Of a DNA stretch of 64,000 nt, positions 12,761 to 23,500 are shown one piece after another. Numbering within the stretch: the first letter of the stretch is position 1; every line of letters begins with the position of its first letter. The position numbers were made by a program, and so were the translations under genes. This stretch comes from Candidatus Arsenophonus triatominarum (GTDB taxonomy: Bacteria > Pseudomonadota > Gammaproteobacteria > Enterobacterales > Enterobacteriaceae): assembly GCF_001640365.1 (NCBI RefSeq), contig NZ_LWMI01000007.1, positions 1 to 64,000 of the forward strand, written 5' to 3'. The notes below the pieces were generated by a model. That model searched no databases. It saw nothing but the letters and a program-made list of their open reading frames with translations, and was not told the origin of the DNA.

Positions 12761-13515
12761 TGTAGTAGCTCAGACTTAATCTGACAGTTACCGGTTATTT
12801 ATACAGTACCTGTCAGGTTAAATTTGATTTAAATCTTTCTCTCTCCAAAGTTGTTTTCCATCGTGTAAAGTTGCCATAGGAGTTCGACCGCAACACATTT
12901 TTCCTTGATGAGTGCGTTGGTTATTATATTCCGCTAACCATTTATCTAAATCAGCTTATAATTCATTTAAAGCCCTATAGATTTTCTTACGAAAAGCCAC
13001 CTGATAGAACTCTTGTAATACAGTTTTATGAAAGCGTTCACAAATCCCATTAGTTTGAGGTGAACGAGCTTTAGTTTTTGTATGATCAATATCATTGATA
13101 GCGAGATAAAGTTGATAATCGTGATGTTCAACTTTACCACAATACTCACTGCCTCTGTCCGTCAGTATACGTAACACCGGTAACCCATGCTGGGAATAAA
13201 AAGGGAGAACCTTGTCATTTAATAAATCTGCCGCCGTTATCGCGCTTTTTGTTGTGTAAAGCTTACAATGAACGACTTTACTGTAAGTATCAATGTAAGT
13301 TTGTTGATAAACACGACCAACGCCTTTTAAATGACCGACATAAAAAGTATCTTGTGAACCCAGATAACCTGGATGCGCTGTTTCAATCTCACCACAGGCT
13401 TCATCATCTTGCGCTTTCTTTTCTAGAGCACTGATTTGTGATTCTGACAGGATAATTCCTTCTGTTGCGATTTTATCTTCAAGCGCTTTTAGGCGTTTTG
13501 TAAAATTTTCGAGAT

Positions 13516-14387
13516 TATAGCTAGGCGACTTAATTTTGATTACAGCATATGTATTAAAAACAGGTCATCGATAGTGCATCCTGTTTCCATCTTTTTACGT
13601 TTAGCTTGAGACCATTTATGTTCTATAGGATTTAAATCTGGTGAATACACAGGCAAATATTCTATCTGGTGTCCTGCGTTTATAATTGCCTGTTCAATAT
13701 TCTTACCTTTGTGAAAGCTAGCGTTGTCCATAAAAATAACAGAATTTTCAGGAAGTTCTGGGAGCAATATTTTTGTGATCCAAACATAAAAAACATCACG
13801 ATTAATATTGCAATCAAATAATCCGATAGCAAAAAGGGTTGTTCCCAATAAAGCGCCAATAACATTTGTTCTTCCCTTAGCACCCCAGTTTTTCAGGCCA
13901 AAACAACGGTGACCTTTTGGGGAATAGCCGTGAGTTCGTGGAGTGTCATGTGAAAAACCACTTTCATCAATAAAAACAACAGATTTATCTTTTTTTTTCA
14001 TACTGTTGTCTTTTTTGCTGATGTGCCAGCCTGTCGCTTTCGTTGGTTTTTGGATGGAATAGAGTTTTTTTATAGGTTAATCCCAGCTTTTTAAGGGATT
14101 GCCAAATAGTCTTTTTACAAACACCGAATCGCTCTGCCCGTTCCTTTTGGTAAGCATCTGGATACTGTTCCACATCTTTTGCTAAAGCATTTTTATCGAG
14201 CTTCCTCTTACGTGGCGTTGAATTTTTTGGCTCTGGTCGTTTAAGCACGCTTTTCCAATACGGAATTGTTTCGCAGTTTCTCGAATTGTTAAACCTTCGG
14301 CTTTCCTTACAGATATTACTTTACGTCGAAAATCAATTGTATAACTCATAACACACCTTGTAATCAAAATTAAGTCGCCTAGCTATA
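13516..14387 (-). mobile_element. IS630-family element, copy 2
   Basis: 872 bp with both 27-bp ends and outer TA. A 13-bp deletion near 14244 removes part of the second helix of the N-terminal HTH (between GKA and KRPEP). The left flank is the IS481 transposase; the right flank is the interior of another IS630 copy in the opposite orientation, split at a TA in GAATATTTGCC. It thus inserted into, or recombined with, its own kind. Confidence 0.9.
13540..14349 (-). pseudogene. IS630 transposase of copy 2, frameshifted
   Basis: The first poly-A tract is A7 (as in intact copy 1) and the second is A9, so the frames separate at the second tract. The 13-bp deletion in the HTH also breaks the first reading frame. 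The catalytic half (13540-14001) is open from an ATG at the A9 tract. Confidence 0.8.
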
Positions 14388-14529
14388 TTTGCCTGTGTAT
14401 TCACCAGATTTAAATCCTATAGAACATAAATGGTCTCAAGCTAAACGTAAAAAGATGGAAACAGGATGCACTATCGATGACCTGTTTTTAATACATATGC
14501 TGTAATCAAAATTAAGTCGCCTAGCTATA
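14388..14529 (+). mobile_element. IS630-family partial copy (3' 142 bp)
   Basis: This is the last 142 bases of a plus-strand IS630, including the [14 protein letters not shown] codons (frame ends 14505) and the complete right terminal repeat ending in TA at 14529. The rest of this copy is gone. Confidence 0.9.
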
Positions 14530-14762
14530 ACAAGTTCCTGGTAGCGATAAAACGTATCTCGGGATACCCCCATAATCTTACAGGCTTTTGAGACGTTATT
14601 AAGCTCTTCAGCGAGGTTAAGTAACCCGACTTTATGTTTGATGATAGGATTATTTGTTTGATACATAGAATTACCTTTTATTTAATTATCTAATGACGTT
14701 AATTAAAACCGGTAACGCTCTTTTTTAAATCAGAATTGTCGGATTAAGTTAAGACTAATACA

Positions 14763-14850
14763 AATTATTTTACTCATTTCGGCACCTATAAAAATTATGA
14801 GGTAAGCATATCACCTCAACTTAGGTGGCCAAATTTAGTATGCCACTACA
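14763..14850 (-). mobile_element. IS3-family left-end fragment
   Basis: 88 bases match the IS3 left end and orfA start on the minus strand, from the orfA ATG region (ATTATTTTACTCAT) to the terminal TGTAGTGGCATAC complement at 14850. It abuts an IS481 end on one side and an IS982 fragment on the other. Confidence 0.8.
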
Positions 14851-15300
14851 ATTCTACTCCGATAGCTGTGTGTGATAACTTACGGATCCGGATCCGCCGG
14901 CATAAAGTCTTCGATGGGATAGCTGAACGAGGAAAAACCTCAACAGGTTGGTTCTTTGGTTTCAAACTTCATGTAATTCACGAGTTTCGCACAGGCATAT
15001 AAAATTCCAGAAATGGCTTAAAAGCAATGGTTAATTTGCAAGTTACTAAAACGTATAAATTTGTTTAAATTACAATAAGTTGCTTTTAATTTATAAGATT
15101 TTGTCTATTTATATATTATGCTGAATTAAACTTAAAAATAGAGCGTTTTTTTATTGGTGCGAAACTCGTGTCAGATAGCGCATACGCGGCACCGCTCTCC
15201 TGCTAACTTTGTAGTGAATTTATTAGCCGGGCGGGTTGCATATTGTTTAATTCCATCTAAACCAAAGATACCTGTGGCAAGAACATATCTTCAAGCATAA
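14851..15300 (+). pseudogene. IS982-family transposase fragment
   Basis: Residues VCDNLR, RRHKVFDGIAERGKTSTGWFFGFKLHV are readable before the MITE. The C-terminus (CQIAHTRHRSPANFVVNLLAGR to TYLQA) follows it. The sequence between, holding catalytic residues, is deleted. Confidence 0.8.
14979..15170 (+). mobile_element. 192-bp MITE (CACGAG family) at an IS982 deletion junction
   Basis: It has the same 192 bp as the copy at 9884, with perfect 14-bp terminal repeats. Flanks TAATT and TCAGA do not match and come from distant parts of IS982, so this copy marks a deletion that removed one target duplication. Confidence 0.9.
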
Positions 15301-15327
15301 TTGATAATGCTTATTCCGAACTCAGGT

Positions 15328-16810
<1,483 letters not shown>

Positions 16811-16824
16811 ACGTTAACCAATAG

Positions 16825-16855
16825 AAGGAGGAACTTAAGGATGGTGCTCCTCCTT
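16825..16855 (+). terminator. hairpin between mreB and mreC
   Basis: Stem AAGGAGGA / TCCTCCTT with a 15-base loop, followed by ACTTTATG, 14 bases after the mreB stop. The U tract is poor, so partial termination or mRNA stabilisation is likelier than complete termination. It would fit the known excess of MreB over MreC/D. Confidence 0.6.
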
Positions 16856-16913
16856 ACTTTATGTATAGTGATGTTAATGTTTAACGTTTATTTATTTTTT
16901 ATCAAAATAACTC

Positions 16914-17903
16914 ATGAAGCCGATCTTTAGTCGAGGGCCATCCCTACAATTACGTATTATTATTGCGATCGTTGTTGCAATCGCGTTGGCTGCTTTTGAT
17001 CGTCAATTTGATACTTTTAATAAAGTACGTAGTTATTTAGACACGGCTGTTAGTCCTTTTTATTTTTTGGCAAATGGTCCGCGAGAACTGCTTGATAATA
17101 TTTCAGATGCATTGGCGAAAAGAGATCAACTTCTTTTTGAAAATAAAGCATTGAAGAAAGAGGTTTTACTAAAAAAAGCAGATAATTTATTACTTGGACA
17201 ACTTAAACAGGAAAACGCTAGATTACGTGAGCTATTGGGTTCACCTCTACGTCAGGATGAACACATGATGGTTACTCAAGTGCTTTCAGGTGCGAATACA
17301 CCTTATCGAGATCAAATTGTGATTGATAAAGGTTTACATGATGGTGTTTATGAAGGCCAGCCTGTTATTAGTGATAAAGGTGTTGTTGGACAGGTTATAG
17401 CAGTGAGCCAGTTTAATAGCCGTGTTTTACTGATTTGTGACACAACGCATGCATTACCTATACAAGTATTACGTAATGATATTCGGGTTATAGCAGTGGG
17501 TACAGGATGTAGTGATGATCTTCAACTTGAATCTTTACCAGATAATATTGATATACGTATTGGTGATGTAATAGTTACTTCTGGTTTAGGCGGGCGTTTT
17601 CCTGAAGGTTACCCAGTTGCGACTGTTTCTTCCGTAAAACATGATACCCAGCGCGCTTATACGATTATCCATGCACGGCCTACCGCAGATTTACAAAGAC
17701 TACGCTATCTTTTATTGCTATGGGGAAACTCTAGCGATCCTTCTCATCCTTTACCTCCATCAGAAGTATATCGCGCAGCAAATGAACGTTTAATGAAGAT
17801 TCTGCCCCAGGTGTTTCCTGGCCCAAACAAGCTTCAAGGGCCACAGCTACCGTCAACAGAAATGAAAAAAAATGTCGAGCAACCTCCTTTGGTCGCTCAG
17901 TAG
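16914..17903 (+). CDS. mreC: rod shape-determining protein MreC
   Basis: MreC is a bitopic inner-membrane protein whose periplasmic beta-domains activate the PBP2-RodA complex. The sequence starts MKPIFSRGPSLQLR, followed by a transmembrane helix (about residues 12-27), a coiled coil (about 65-110, rich in L/K/E) and the periplasmic beta-barrel domains with VIDKGLHDGVYEGQPVISDKGVVGQV and VTSGLGGRFPEGYPVA. At 329 residues it lacks the long Pro/Gln-rich tail of E. coli MreC (367), as in many relatives. It lies in the mreBCD operon 42 bases before mreD. Intact. Confidence 0.95.
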   Translation: MKPIFSRGPSLQLRIIIAIVVAIALAAFDRQFDTFNKVRSYLDTAVSPFYFLANGPRELLDNISDALAKRDQLLFENKALKKEVLLKKADNLLLGQLKQENARLRELLGSPLRQDEHMMVTQVLSGANTPYRDQIVIDKGLHDGVYEGQPVISDKGVVGQVIAVSQFNSRVLLICDTTHALPIQVLRNDIRVIAVGTGCSDDLQLESLPDNIDIRIGDVIVTSGLGGRFPEGYPVATVSSVKHDTQRAYTIIHARPTADLQRLRYLLLLWGNSSDPSHPLPPSEVYRAANERLMKILPQVFPGPNKLQGPQLPSTEMKKNVEQPPLVAQ

Positions 17904-17945
17904 GAATTGCTACCGTGAAATCAAGGCAACTAAAGGAAACATAAA

Positions 17946-18434
17946 ATGGATCAATACCGTGGAAATGGGCGGTGGATCATTTGGCTGTCCTTTTTAATTG
18001 CAATAATCCTAGAGCAAGAGCCCTGGCCTGAGCAGTTTATTTATTATCGCCCCACATGGTTAGCATTAATTTTAATTTATTGGGTTATGGCTTTGCCGCA
18101 TCGAGTTAGTGTAGGCACAGGATTTTTTTTGGGGATCTTTATGGATCTGATCCAAGGTTCAGCTCTTGGTGTACATGCATTAGCTTATAGTATGATTTGT
18201 TATTTGGTATCGTATAAACATCAGCTTCTTCGTAATATGGCACTGTGGCAACAATCCCTTGTTATTGCTGGATTATCAGTGGTTATGAATTTTACGATCT
18301 TCTGGGCGGAGTTTCTTTCCTCTCTAGTATTATTTCATCCCGAAGTATTCTGGAATTGTTTGATTAATGCCATCTTGTGGCCTTGGATGTTTTTATTATT
18401 GCGCAAAGTTAGACGCCAGTTTTTAGTTCGTTAA
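17946..18434 (+). CDS. mreD: rod shape-determining membrane protein MreD
   Basis: MreD is a small polytopic inner-membrane partner of MreC. The 162-residue length matches E. coli MreD. The sequence is strongly hydrophobic with about five membrane segments (WIIWLSFLIAIILEQ, WLALILIYWVMALP, VSVGTGFFLGIFMDLIQGS, ALAYSMICYLVS, LVIAGLSVVMNFTIFW). The motif FMDLIQGSALGVHAL is typical of the family. Start ATG at 17946 follows AAAGGAAAC. It is the last intact gene before the maf pseudogene in the usual mreBCD-maf-rng order. Confidence 0.94.
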   Translation: MDQYRGNGRWIIWLSFLIAIILEQEPWPEQFIYYRPTWLALILIYWVMALPHRVSVGTGFFLGIFMDLIQGSALGVHALAYSMICYLVSYKHQLLRNMALWQQSLVIAGLSVVMNFTIFWAEFLSSLVLFHPEVFWNCLINAILWPWMFLLLRKVRRQFLVR

Positions 18435-18475
18435 AAATGGGCAGCCAAGTGTCTATTTTTTCTGAGAGTTTTTCT

Positions 18476-19054
18476 ATGGTAAATAGAATTTATTTAGCGT
18501 CAGCTTCGCCAAGAAGGCGTAAGTTAATTGAGCAGCTAGGATAGTTATTTGACATTATTCTCCCTGATATATCTGAATTATGGTATGAAGGAGAGACACC
18601 CAGTGAGTATGTTATTCGCTTAACATGTGAAAAATCTCAGGCGGGTGTTGATATGGCAGAGAAACCCTACCCAGTGTTGGGTGCGGATACTATTGTCGTA
18701 AATGACGGAAATATTTTGGGTAAGTCTAAAGATGAAAACCATGCTGCACATATATTAAGATAACTTTCAGGTAAAACACACCAAGTGATGACTGCAATCG
18801 CGTTCTCGGATAAGCGAAAGACATTGTATGATTTAATTGTCACCAAAGTGACATTGCGGCAATTAACAAATAAAGAAATCGATCAATATATCTTGTTGGG
18901 TGAACCGATGGATAAGGCAGGAGCTTATGCTATCCAGGGTAAAGGTGGCTGTTTTGTTAAGCGGTTTGTCGGAAGTTATCACGCTGTAGTAGGGTTACCG
19001 TTAGTTGAAACAGATGAATTATTGACCAAGCTTCTGGCGTTAAATAAGTGTTAA
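18476..19054 (+). pseudogene. maf: Maf-like nucleotide pyrophosphatase (YhdE), two nonsense codons
   Basis: The frame stays aligned with YhdE/Maf along its whole length (192 codons): YLASASPRRRKLIEQLG, then [29 protein letters not shown] and [17 protein letters not shown]. Codon 23 is TAG (18542) and codon 96 is TAA (18761), both plausibly C-to-T changes from glutamine codons. Maf proteins hydrolyse non-canonical or modified NTPs (dTTP/UTP in YhdE). The position between mreD and rng is as in E. coli. Only a C-terminal fragment could still be translated, so it is probably non-functional and recently lost. Confidence 0.9.
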
Positions 19055-19072
19055 ATAATAGGAAGGAGAGCT

Positions 19073-20542
19073 ATGGTAGCTGAACTATTAGTCAATGTAA
19101 CCCCCTCTGAAACACGGGTGGCTTATATTGGTGGTGGGGTGTTACAAGAAATTCATATTGAGCGTGAAGCTAAAAGAGGCATTGTAGGTAATATTTACAA
19201 AGGTCGTGTGAGTCGAGTCTTGCCCGGTATGCAGGCGGCCTTTGTTGATATTGGCTTGGAAAAATCCGCTTTTCTTCATGCCTCAGATATTATGCCTCAC
19301 ACCGAGTGCATTGCCGGCGATGAACAAAAAAACTTTCATGTACGTGATATTGGCGAATTGGTTCGGCAAGGGCAAGATATTATGGTACAGGTGGTTAAAG
19401 ATCCGCTAGGAACAAAAGGTGCTCGTTTAACAACGGATATCACATTACCATCCCGTTATCTGGTTTTTATGCCGGGCGCTTCTCATGTCGGCGTTTCCCA
19501 AAACATTGAAGGTGAAGAAGAACGAGAACGTTTGAAAAATATTGTTGAGCTATTTTGTGATGAAAATGGTGGCTTTATTATTCGTACTGCGGCAGAAGGA
19601 ATCGGTGATGATGAACTGGCTCAAGATGCCGCTTTCTTGAAGCGTTTATGGGCTAAAATTGTTGAACGTAAAAAACGTCATAAGTCTCGCATGCAGATTT
19701 ATGGTGAACTGGCTTTAACATATCGTATCATTCGTGATTTTGCCGGTGCTTCATTAGACCGGATCCGTGTTGATTCAAACCTGACTTTTATTTCATTAAA
19801 AGATTTTATTGATGAATATGTGCCTGAAATGACAGTAAAACTTGAACTGTATCAAGGACCATTACCAATATTAGATTTGTATGATGTTGAGAAAGAGATC
19901 CAGCGTGCTTTAGAACGTAAAGTTGAATTAAAATCAGGTGGTTACCTCATCATTGATCAAACTGAAGCAATGACCACCATTGATATTAATACTGGTGCTT
20001 TTGTTGGTCACCGTAACCTGGAAGAGACCATTTTTAATACCAATATTGAAGCGTCACAAGCTATAGCGAGACAGTTAAGGTTACGCAATTTGGGCGGTAT
20101 TATTATTATCGATTTTATTGATATGCTTGATCCTGAGCATCGTCGTCGTGTTTTGGCATCGTTGGAACAATCATTATTAAAAGATCGGGTTAAAACCACC
20201 ATTAATGGTTTTTCTCAACTAGGATTGGTCGAGATGACACGCAAAAGAACACGTGAAAGCCTTGAACATGTTCTATGTGATAAATGCCCGACTTGCCAGG
20301 GTAGAGGAACAGTAAAATCGGTAGAAACAGTCTGTTATGAAATTTTACGGGAAATTGTTCGTATAAATCGTACTGTCGATGCCAATCGTTTCTTAGTATA
20401 TGCTTCAGCTGCGGTTGTTGAAGCATTAAATGGTGATGAATCTCATATATTGGCCGAAGTAGAAATTTTTGTTGGCAAATCTGTCAAAGTCCAAATTGAG
20501 TCACTGTATAGTCAGGAACAGTTTGATATCGTTATGATGTAG
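19073..20542 (+). CDS. rng: ribonuclease G
   Basis: RNase G is the RNase E paralogue that matures the 5' end of 16S rRNA and cleaves some mRNAs. It has 489 residues, as in E. coli. The N-terminal S1 domain (about 35-125: GNIYKGRVSRVLPGMQAAFVDIGLEKSAFLH) is followed by the RNase E/G catalytic domain with metal-binding aspartates in TTIDINTGAFVG and IIIDFIDM and a CDKCPTCQGRG zinc-link-like motif. ATG at 19073 follows GGAAGGAGAGCT. It lies 18 bases after the maf pseudogene, probably in the same transcript, so the maf stops could cause polarity. Intact. Confidence 0.96.
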   Translation: MVAELLVNVTPSETRVAYIGGGVLQEIHIEREAKRGIVGNIYKGRVSRVLPGMQAAFVDIGLEKSAFLHASDIMPHTECIAGDEQKNFHVRDIGELVRQGQDIMVQVVKDPLGTKGARLTTDITLPSRYLVFMPGASHVGVSQNIEGEEERERLKNIVELFCDENGGFIIRTAAEGIGDDELAQDAAFLKRLWAKIVERKKRHKSRMQIYGELALTYRIIRDFAGASLDRIRVDSNLTFISLKDFIDEYVPEMTVKLELYQGPLPILDLYDVEKEIQRALERKVELKSGGYLIIDQTEAMTTIDINTGAFVGHRNLEETIFNTNIEASQAIARQLRLRNLGGIIIIDFIDMLDPEHRRRVLASLEQSLLKDRVKTTINGFSQLGLVEMTRKRTRESLEHVLCDKCPTCQGRGTVKSVETVCYEILREIVRINRTVDANRFLVYASAAVVEALNGDESHILAEVEIFVGKSVKVQIESLYSQEQFDIVMM

Positions 20543-20596
20543 TTATGATAGTGGTTAGATTACCATTGTAGTAACTTCTTTTGGAAGGAGAGATGG

Positions 20597-23500
20597 GTGA
20601 AACGACTACCTAAGGTATTGGTAGCCATAAGCGTAATAATAGTACTTATTATGGCATTGGCCATTATTGGACTACGTCTTTTTCTTCCACAAATTAATGA
20701 ATATCGCAATCAACTTGAAGGACAACTGCAATCATTAACAGGAATACCGTTTAAAATTGGTCATATTGAAGGTGAATGGGTCTCTTTTGGACCAGTATTA
20801 ACGTTTTCTAATGTCAGTGTCAGCACGAAAAAAGTGAATATTCAGGTAAAGAAAATAAAATTTTCACTTGATATATGGCGTTCACTCTTTTCTTTACATC
20901 TCCGTTTTCGGGATATTATTTTCTATCAATTAAATGCAGATTGTTATAAACCACTTGAATTTGTCAGTGAAGGTGATTTTAGTCATTTTGATTTAGATGC
21001 TTTAGATGAATTGTTTTTACAGCAATTTGATTCTTTTACGTTAAAAAAAAGCCGTATCACTTTTTTGACGCCGTCGGCAGAAAAAAAGACCTTAAAGATC
21101 CCTGAACTGACCTGGTTAAATCAAAATGAACATCATCGAGCACAAGGATTTATCAGTCTTGATAATTTTGAACAGCAGCAAGATCAGGATGCCATTCAAA
21201 TTAAACTTAATCTTCGTAATAAAAATGGCGTGATTAATAGCGGTACGGTTTACTTACAGGCAGATAATGTAAATTTGCGCCCTTGGTTAAGTCGTTGGTT
21301 ACGTGATAATACTGGATTACAAAATGCAGTATTTAGTCTTTCTAGCTGGATTACTATCAAAGATAGCCGTATCGAAGGTGGGCAATTACAGTTGCATCAA
21401 GGACAGGCAAATTGGCAGGTTGATGGACAAGAGCATCAGCTGGCTGTTGATGATTTATTGCTGACCCTGCATCGTCAAGAGAATGGTTGGTTATTTAATA
21501 TTCCACAGCTACAACATTTAAAAACTGATCAACAACAGTGGCTTGAAGGTCAAATTTCTCTACTCTATTTACCACAATCAAAAGCAGATGAAAATCACTG
21601 GCGTATACGGATTAATAATATTCAATTAGAGCGATTAAGAACTATTATCCCTATTTTCTCTTTTTTCACGCCTGAATTTATTAGTGATTGGCAAAAACGT
21701 CAGCCAAAAGGTCAACTCGTCGCACTGGCATTGGATATTACGCAGGGCAAGCCAGAGAAGGCGCTAATTGATGTCACCTGGCAAGATATTAGCTGGATAC
21801 GCTGGAAAGATATACCTTCAGTTAGCCATTTTAGTGGTTCATTGCGAGGTAGTCAGCAAAGTGGAAGATTTTCATTTAACTTAAATAATAGTTTTATCGA
21901 ATATGCGCCAATGTTTAAAGCGCCATTAGAAATTTCTGCTGGACAGGGAACGATTTTTTGGTCGGAAGAAGGCCAATCACGCCAGATTTGGAGTGAAGAT
22001 CTGGCGCTGCAAGCAAAATCGCTATCGGCAACCGGCGATTTTCGTTATCAGACAGCAAAAGGTCAGCCACCTATATTAAGTATTTTGGCTGGCGCAAAAT
22101 TGACCGATGCGGGTGATGCATGGCGTTATTTTCCCACCACGTTAATGGGTAAAGATTTATCTGATTATCTGACGAAAGCAATTATTAGCGGTCATGTTGA
22201 TGCTGCCACGATGGTTTTTCACGGTGATCCGGCTAATTTTCCTTTTAAAAAGAATAATGGACAATTTCAAGTTGTTGTACCGCTACGAGACGCGACTTTT
22301 AAGTATCAACCTGAGTGGCCGACAATTTTTGATTTGGATATCGATCTTAATTTTGAACGTAATGGACTTTGGATGTCAGCACCTAGTGTAAAATTAGGTG
22401 ATGCTAAAGCGGTAGATCTTAGCGCAGATATTGCCGATTATAGTCAATCTAAATTATTAATAAAATCTAATATTACCGGTGATGGAAAAGCGATCCGTAA
22501 TTATTTTATCCACAGCCCGATGGAAGGTTCGATTGGCAAGGCATTAGATGCAGTGAAAATAGGCGGTAACGTTAGTGGCAAATTGATGCTTGATATTCCG
22601 TTAGAGAGAAATAGTGGTAGTGTGATTGCTAGTGGTCAAGTTGATCTTAAGAATAATGATGTCGATATCACGGCTATTGATAGTCAGTTGGAACAGCTAA
22701 CGGGACGTTTTTATTTTCGTAACGGTGATTTGAAAAGTGAAAAGTTACAAGCTCAATGGTTTGGCCAACCGATAAATTTAACATTTAATACCACTAATGA
22801 ACGACAGAATTACCAGATCAATGTAAATGTTGGCGGTAATTGGCAAGCTAAAAAAATCGCTATTTTGCCTAAATCAATTACACGTCAATTGGCAGGTAGC
22901 ACAGCCTGGCAAGGACAGGTTAATATTCAATTACCCAATCAACTAAAGCAAAATCCAACCTTATCCATTGCTCTGAATAGCAAATTAGATAAGCTTACTA
23001 GCCAATTTCCTGCTTTGGATAGCGAGCAAGTAAGGCAATTAGGTGATATGCAAATTCGTGCTAGTGGTGATACCCTGCAATTACAAATTTATGGTGATGT
23101 TGGTAAGCAAGTTAGCTTTAATAGCCAATGGCAATTTACTGACAAGCAAGTTCGTTTACTAAAAGTAGCCATTCAGCCTTACACAGCTAAAGGTGTTGTT
23201 CTGCCCGACAGTCCATTAGTTATGATCAACTTACCTGAAATCAATGATCCGAAATGGCTTTCATTGTTGACTTCATTTTCTTCATTAAACTTAGCACCGC
23301 AAAGTTATGGTAAATCATTTGTAATACCCGGTATCGCTATTGTTAACTTGCCAAAGATCACTTTTGCTAAACAGCAATGGAATAATATGGCATTTACCAT
23401 TAATAAAACCTCTGAATTAACGACAATTGTTGTAGATAGCGATAATTTGAAGGGAAGCTTAAGTATTCCGAAACAGGGTAATTGGCAAGCTAAGATTAAC

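Larger units (their letters stand above)
12818..14666 (-). pseudogene. IS481-family transposase, interrupted
   Basis: The N-terminus (14666-14530) has the helix-turn-helix NNVSKACKIMGVSRDTFYRY. The C-terminal two-thirds (13515-12818) carries the DDE core: YVGHLKGVGRVYQQTYIDTYS, RILTDRGSEYCG and SPQTNGICERFHKT. About 50 residues (NDGGIDALINQ to IWLRH in the copy at 29712) are lost at the IS630 block. A stop also splits the C-terminal part near 12955 (QAD to *AD). Confidence 0.85.
12761..14762 (-). mobile_element. IS481-family element A, interrupted by IS630 and internally deleted
   Basis: The ends TGTAGTAGCTCAGACTTAAT (12761) and the complement of TGTATTAGTCTTAACTTAAT (14762) form imperfect inverted repeats, also seen in the copy at 29616-31692. 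A full IS630 (13516-14387) and a 142-bp IS630 end (14388-14529) lie within. The middle of the transposase gene is missing between the two parts. Confidence 0.85.
14851..15327 (+). mobile_element. IS982-family fragment carrying a MITE
   Basis: It begins inside the IS982 transposase gene (STPIAVCDNLRI region) and runs to the right terminus CTTATTCCGAACTCAGGT at 15327. The central part of the gene is missing; the two sides are joined at the MITE 14979-15170. A GGATCC duplication near 14883 further disturbs the frame. Confidence 0.8.
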
